Assembly (NCBI RefSeq): GCF_900110555.1
Contig: NZ_FOEE01000002.1
Coordinates: 372,001 to 436,000, forward strand
From: Trujillonella endophytica
GTDB taxonomy: Bacteria > Actinomycetota > Actinomycetes > Mycobacteriales > Geodermatophilaceae
Direction of reading: 5' to 3'
Length of the DNA stretch: 64,000 nucleotides
Under the pieces are notes generated by a model. It did not search any database and was not told where the DNA came from. It worked only from the letters and a program-made list of their open reading frames with translations. Each line of letters begins with the position of its first letter. Position 1 is the first letter of the stretch. Below, piece by piece: positions 57,048 to 64,000 of this stretch. The position numbers were made by a program, and so were the translations under genes.

Positions 57048-57289
57048 TCGGCCAGCTCGTGGACCACCGCACCGCCCGCCGCGACCTCGTCGAGGCTCTC
57101 CCGCAGTCGCTGGGCGTTCCGGGGGGACTGCACGAGGTAGACCGTCTCCTTGAGCGACCGGTACTCATCGGCCGACACCAGGAACGCCGTCCCCTTCTTC
57201 GAGACGATCTCCACGGCCAGTTGGTCGTCGTTGACCTCTTCGATCAAGGGGAACAGCCGCTGGCGAGCCTCGCTGGCGGTGATCGACAT
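57044..57289 (-). CDS. yefM: YefM/Phd-family antitoxin
   Basis: An 81-aa antitoxin: MSITASEARQRLFPLIEEVND, VEIVSKKGTAFLVSADEYRSLKETVYLV, then the toxin-binding tail. GGGAG lies just before ATG 57289. It precedes yoeB and would repress the pair through the palindrome upstream. Confidence 0.95.
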   Translation of the reverse strand: MSITASEARQRLFPLIEEVNDDQLAVEIVSKKGTAFLVSADEYRSLKETVYLVQSPRNAQRLRESLDEVAAGGAVVHELAE

Positions 57290-57306
57290 ACGACTCCCAT
57301 CGGCTG

Positions 57307-57328
57307 GCGGTACGAAAAACTGTACCGC
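57307..57328 (-). promoter_or_regulatory. yefM-yoeB operator and -10 box
   Basis: GCGGTAC (57307-57313) and GTACCGC (57322-57328) form an inverted repeat with an 8-nt A/T-rich spacer. On the minus strand TACAGT overlaps the repeat as a plausible -10. YefM of E. coli binds similar GTAC-containing palindromes. Confidence 0.6.
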
Positions 57329-57367
57329 TTGTGAGGGAGGAGCCGCTACCGCCCCTCCGGTCGTGCA

Positions 57368-57404
57368 GCTGTCCACGTCACCGGCGCCGGGAGAGGTGGA
57401 CAGC
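57368..57404 (-). terminator. Hairpin after the acyl-CoA dehydrogenase gene
   Basis: GCTGTCCAC (57368-57376) and GTGGACAGC (57396-57404) form a 9-bp stem with a 19-nt loop about 30 nt past the stop. Confidence 0.5.
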
Positions 57405-57432
57405 CGCACAGTCGCCGGCGCACCCTCCGCAC

Positions 57433-58587
57433 TCAGCCGACGCCGAGGTCGCGGGCGATGAGCATCCGCTGCACCTCGCTGGTGCCCTCGCCGATCTCCA
57501 GGACCTTCGCGTCGCGGTAGAAGCGGCCGACCGGGGTCTCGTTCATGAAGCCGTACCCGCCGTGCACCTGGGTCGCGTAGCGGGCGTTGTCCATCGCCAC
57601 CTCGGAGCTGTACAGCTTCGCGATCGAGGCCTCGCGCTTGAACGGCTCGCCCCGCAGCATCCGCTCCGCGGCCCGGTAGTAGGCCAGCCGCGCGGTGGAG
57701 GCCCGCACCTCCATGTCGGCGATCATGAACTGGATCGCCTGGTTGGCGCCGATCGGCCGGCCGAACGCCTCCCGCTGCCGGGCGTAGGTCACCGACTCGT
57801 CGACGCAGCCCTGGGCCAGCCCCACCGACAGCGCGGAGATCGCGATCCGCCCCTCGTCGAGGATCGACAGGAACTGCGCGTACCCCCGGCCCCGCTCCCC
57901 CACCAGGTTCTCCGCCGGCACGTGCACGTCGGCGAACGCCAGCTCCCGGGTATCGGAGGCGTTCCAGCCGACCTTGGAGTAGCGCTTCCCCACCGTGAAG
58001 CCCGGCGTCCCCGAGGGGACGGCGATCGCGGAGATCTCCTTGCCGCCGTCGGCGGTGGTGCCCGTGACGGCGGTGACCGTGACCAGCTCGGTGAGGTCGG
58101 TGCCGGAGTTGGTGATGAAGGTCTTGCTGCCGTCGATCACCCACGAGTCCCCGTCCAGCCGGGCGGTGGTGCGGGTGGCGCCGGCGTCGGAGCCGCCGCC
58201 GGCCTCGGTCAGCCCGAATGCGGCCAGCGCCTCGCCCGAGCACAGCCGGGGCAGCCAGCGGCGCTTCTGCTCCTCGGTGCCGAACCGGAAGATCGGCATC
58301 GCCCCCAGCGAGACCCCCGCCTCGAGCGTGATGGCCACCGAGCTGTCGACCCGGGCGAGCTCCTCGATCGCCACACAGAGGTCGAAGTAGGTGCCGCCGG
58401 AACCGCCGTACTCCTCGGGGAACGGCAGCCCGAACAGCCCGAGCTCCCCCATCTGCCGCACGATGGCCGTCGGGAACTCGTCGCGCTCGTAGAACTCCCC
58501 GATCTGCGGGGCCACCACCTCCCGGGCGAACTGCCGGACCACGGTCCGCAGCGCTTCCGTCTCCTCGTCGAGCCGGTAGTCCAGCAC
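57433..58587 (-). CDS. Acyl-CoA dehydrogenase (isovaleryl-CoA type, FadE19-like)
   Basis: A protein of 384 aa. FAD and substrate segments AAFGLTEAGGGSDAGATRTTA and WVIDGSKTFITNSG are intact, and the C-terminal base region YRDAKVLEIGEGTSEVQR holds the Glu (E367) of short-chain and isovaleryl-type enzymes. It follows the carboxylase genes at 5 nt. The order accD1-accA1-fadE19 is the known leucine catabolic operon: isovaleryl-CoA is oxidised to 3-methylcrotonyl-CoA, then carboxylated. Confidence 0.92.
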   Translation of the reverse strand: MLDYRLDEETEALRTVVRQFAREVVAPQIGEFYERDEFPTAIVRQMGELGLFGLPFPEEYGGSGGTYFDLCVAIEELARVDSSVAITLEAGVSLGAMPIFRFGTEEQKRRWLPRLCSGEALAAFGLTEAGGGSDAGATRTTARLDGDSWVIDGSKTFITNSGTDLTELVTVTAVTGTTADGGKEISAIAVPSGTPGFTVGKRYSKVGWNASDTRELAFADVHVPAENLVGERGRGYAQFLSILDEGRIAISALSVGLAQGCVDESVTYARQREAFGRPIGANQAIQFMIADMEVRASTARLAYYRAAERMLRGEPFKREASIAKLYSSEVAMDNARYATQVHGGYGFMNETPVGRFYRDAKVLEIGEGTSEVQRMLIARDLGVG

Positions 58588-58592
58588 CTGCC

Positions 58593-60605
<2,013 letters not shown>

Positions 60606-60619
60606 CGTCACCCCTCCCC

Positions 60620-60690
60620 CCCGGGCAATTCCGCCCCATAGCCCCGCGCAGAAGCGCGGAAGTGCACCGGGCAGAAGCGCGGAACTGCCC
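60620..60690. repeat. Rearranged copy C of the dispersed palindrome family
   Basis: The 94-nt gap between accD1 and accA1 holds GGGCAATTCCGC, an internal GCGCAGAAGCGCGGAAGTGCA and a closing GCAGAAGCGCGGAACTGCCC. The outer arms pair (11 of 12 in the inner part), and the middle holds an extra half-site. Compare 11058-11102 and 12413-12461. Confidence 0.7.
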
Positions 60691-60704
60691 GGGGACGGCG
60701 GCGG

Positions 60705-62318
<1,614 letters not shown>

Positions 62319-62326
62319 GACCGCAG

Positions 62327-62368
62327 ATGTTAACGACGGTTCACGGCGGGGTCAACGCCGGTTAACAT
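62327..62368. promoter_or_regulatory. Divergent promoters with two tandem TetR operator-like sites
   Basis: Two sites match TNAACGNCGGTTNA: TTAACGACGGTTCA (62330-62343) and TCAACGCCGGTTAA (62352-62365). Their starts are 22 bp apart (two helix turns). Each overlaps a TAACAT -10: minus strand for accD1 (62327-62332) and plus strand for tetR (62363-62368). The TetR protein next door is the likely binder. Confidence 0.65.
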
Positions 62369-62374
62369 TCCGCC

Positions 62375-62986
62375 GTGACCTCGACGGGGACCGACACCGC
62401 GCTGCACGCCGACGCCGCCCGGCCCTCGCGCCGGGAGCAGATCCTGCGGGCGGCCGCGCAGCTGTTCGCCGAGCGCGGGTCGCGGTCCGTGGGGGTGGAC
62501 GACGTCGGCGCGGCGGTCGGCGTCACCGGCCCGGCGATCTACCGGCACTTCGCCAGCAAGGACGCGATGCTGGCCGAGATGCTGCTGCGGATCAGCGAGC
62601 GGCTGCTGGCCGGGGGCACCGAGCGGGTGGCCGCGGCCGGTGCCGACCCGCTGGCGCAGCTCCGGGCGCTGATCGCCTTCCAGGTGGACTTCGCGCTGGA
62701 CAACCCCGCGCTGATCACCGTGCACGACCGCGACCTGCCGACGCTCAGCGACGCCGACGCGCACGAGGTCCGGCGGCTGCAGCGCCGCTACGTCGAGGTG
62801 TGGGTGGGGGTGCTGACCGCGCTGCACCCGACGGCCGGTGTCGAGGCGTGCCGGGCGCGGGCCCACGCGGTGTTCGGGCTGGTCAACTCGACGCCGCACC
62901 TGGACAGCCGGCTGCCGCGCGCCCGGACGGCGGGGCTGCTGGCGGCGATGGCGGAGGCGGCCGCGACGTCGTCGTCCCAGGCATAG
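62375..62986 (+). CDS. TetR-family regulator of the leucine/isovalerate operon
   Basis: A protein of 203 aa. N-terminal HTH RREQILRAAAQLFAERGSRSVGVDDVGAAVGVTGPAIYRHFASKDAML is standard TetR; the C-terminal ligand domain is unassigned. GTG 62375 has TAACAT 6 nt upstream. It is divergent from accD1 across the paired sites and corresponds in position to the Rv2506-type regulator of the mycobacterial fadE19-accA1-accD1 region. It probably represses both directions until an acyl-CoA binds. Confidence 0.9.
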   Translation: MTSTGTDTALHADAARPSRREQILRAAAQLFAERGSRSVGVDDVGAAVGVTGPAIYRHFASKDAMLAEMLLRISERLLAGGTERVAAAGADPLAQLRALIAFQVDFALDNPALITVHDRDLPTLSDADAHEVRRLQRRYVEVWVGVLTALHPTAGVEACRARAHAVFGLVNSTPHLDSRLPRARTAGLLAAMAEAAATSSSQA

Positions 62987-63040
62987 GAAGCGATGCGCAC
63001 GTTCCCGGTGCCGAAACGCGGGGAGAGCTTCCTATGCCTG
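62978..63040. terminator. Bidirectional inverted repeat after tetR
   Basis: Perfect 14-bp arms (62978-62991 and 63027-63040, core GGCATAGGAAG) with a 35-nt loop. The left arm includes the tetR stop codon; the right arm lies just before the stop of the convergent gene. Confidence 0.55.
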
Positions 63041-63045
63041 CGTCC

Positions 63046-64000
63046 TCAGGGGGCCGGGTCGGGCATCGGCAGCGAGAGCCCGGTGCCGGCGAGGACGTCG
63101 AGATCCGACGCCGACCCGGCCGGCCCGACCCACGCGGCCTCCACGATCGTGACGACGGCGCCCTCGACCGCGCTCGCGTACTCGGCGCGGGACAGCGCCT
63201 CGGGCCCGCCCGGGTAGCGCACCCCCTCGCGGAGCAGGTCGCTGACGTTGCCGCTGCCGTTGGCGTCGGTCAGCGCGCGCAGGGCGTCGGCGCCGCGGGC
63301 GTCCGCCATGTCCACGGCCGCGACGGAGACGACGACCGCGCGGCCCTCCACCTCGGTGGACCACAGCGCCCGGGCCAGCCCCGCGCAGTCGGTCCCGGAG
63401 AAGAACTCGGCCACCAGGCCGTAGGAGTGCTCGGCGCAGCTGTCGTCCACCCGCACCCGCTGGAGGGTGAGGGTCGCGCCGTCCAGTTCCCGGGTGTCGC
63501 CGGGCTGCGGGCCGTCGGCCTCGGTCGCGGCGGCGGACGTCGGGGCGGGATCGTCGGTGTCCGCGCGGGCGTCGTCCCCGTCGCCCCCACCGCTCAGGGC
63601 GAGCACCAGCCCGACCACGAGGAGGACGACGAGCAGCGCGGCGCCACCGGCGACGAGGGCCAGCCGACGGGTGCGGTCCGGCCGCTTGCGCGCCACCACC
63701 AGCGGCACGCCGGCCGGCCGCTCGGCGGGCAGGGCGACGACCGGCGCGACCAGCGTGCGGGGGGCGCCCGCCGCGCCCGGATCGGTCCCCTCGGACCGGG
63801 CGAACAGCCCGCCGATGCCGTCGGTCTCCTCGGCGGCGGGGGACGCCGGAGCGGGCGCCGGTGAGTACGCCGGCGAGGTGGCGGGAGCCTGCTGCGCCTG
63901 GGCCGCCACGGCGGCCCGGTGCGCGGCGGCCGCCTCGTCCGCGCGGATCGCGGCGGCGGCCACCGCCGCCGCGGCGGCCGGATCGACCCGGGGGCCGTGC
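63046..64000 (-). CDS. Membrane-anchored protein of unknown function (5' end outside window)
   Basis: The frame is open to the right edge; a GTG at 63963 is possible but the Ala/Arg-rich frame continues beyond it. An Ala/Pro-rich cytoplasmic part leads to a membrane helix (LALVAGGAALLVVLLVVGLVLAL), a Thr/Asp-rich linker and an extracellular domain of about 170 aa with two Cys (DDSCAEHSYG, GTDCAGLARAL). The outside domain has no recognised family. Convergent with tetR. Confidence 0.7.
   Translation of the reverse strand, partial: HGPRVDPAAAAAVAAAAIRADEAAAAHRAAVAAQAQQAPATSPAYSPAPAPASPAAEETDGIGGLFARSEGTDPGAAGAPRTLVAPVVALPAERPAGVPLVVARKRPDRTRRLALVAGGAALLVVLLVVGLVLALSGGGDGDDARADTDDPAPTSAAATEADGPQPGDTRELDGATLTLQRVRVDDSCAEHSYGLVAEFFSGTDCAGLARALWSTEVEGRAVVVSVAAVDMADARGADALRALTDANGSGNVSDLLREGVRYPGGPEALSRAEYASAVEGAVVTIVEAAWVGPAGSASDLDVLAGTGLSLPMPDPAP

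Overview
This is a 64 kb chromosomal window from a very GC-rich actinobacterium. Mycothiol-linked enzyme families, a fused F420-pathway FO synthase, a group II truncated haemoglobin, a CtaJ-like oxidase subunit, LGFP cell-wall repeats and frequent GTG starts all fit Actinomycetota. The style of the genes suggests Geodermatophilaceae (Blastococcus, Modestobacter, Geodermatophilus), but that family placement is inference from memory, not from a search.

Layout. 1-1.1 kb: 3' end of a histidine kinase plus its LuxR-type response regulator. 1.1-10.6 kb: MarR/YjbR pair, Eis-like acetyltransferase, small barrel protein, DinB/MDMPI protein, rpiB, a shrunken DUF429 gene, metallo-hydrolase, SDR, Rv2466c-like DsbA protein, pepN, DUF5130. 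10.6-20.6 kb: ctaJ, kynureninase, SCO6745-like protein, HNH nuclease, prolyl oligopeptidase, MscS channel, MFS, glbO, GH13 glucosidase. Much of the rpiB-pepN-ctaJ-HNH-glbO-aglA order, and later thioesterase-ettA-ssb, recalls M. tuberculosis Rv2465c-Rv2478c with extra genes inserted. 20.7-25.8 kb: orphan degenerate sugar-type ABC ATPase, roadblock protein, bioY-bioM-bioN biotin ECF transporter, MOSC protein. 25.8-40.5 kb: thiolase and small AMP-ligase, ODP-type hydrolase, thioesterase, ettA, ssb, tRNA-Arg(UCU), amidohydrolase, DUF4333 protein, GGDEF-EAL protein, transglutaminase-like protein, NAD kinase, FAD disulfide oxidoreductase, flavin reductase. 40.6-43.3 kb: fbiC.

43.3-53 kb is the accessory island. 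It holds an XRE/nucleotidyltransferase pair whose second gene carries two frameshifts, a 400-bp damaged copy of an internal piece of fbiC, IS3-family transposase debris, and a large secreted LGFP-Rhs polymorphic toxin. The toxin has an unrecognised C-terminal domain and a probable immunity gene directly downstream. The toxin tip and immunity gene are visibly less GC-rich than the rest. The Rhs gene is split by a one-base deletion in a C run inside an LGFP repeat; restoring the base gives one frame of about 2264 codons.

53-64 kb returns to ordinary chromosome: a membrane GGDEF-EAL protein, cupin, quinone reductase, YoeB/YefM toxin-antitoxin, and an accD1-accA1-fadE19-type leucine/isovalerate operon. 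A TetR gene diverges from that operon over two tandem operator-like sites. The window ends inside a membrane-anchored protein of unknown function.

Two window-wide patterns stand out. At least seventeen genes have an xAxxxT (-10-like) hexamer exactly 6 or 7 nt before the start codon, the arrangement expected for leaderless mRNAs. Several intergenic gaps hold long perfect palindromes, three of which share one half-site sequence.
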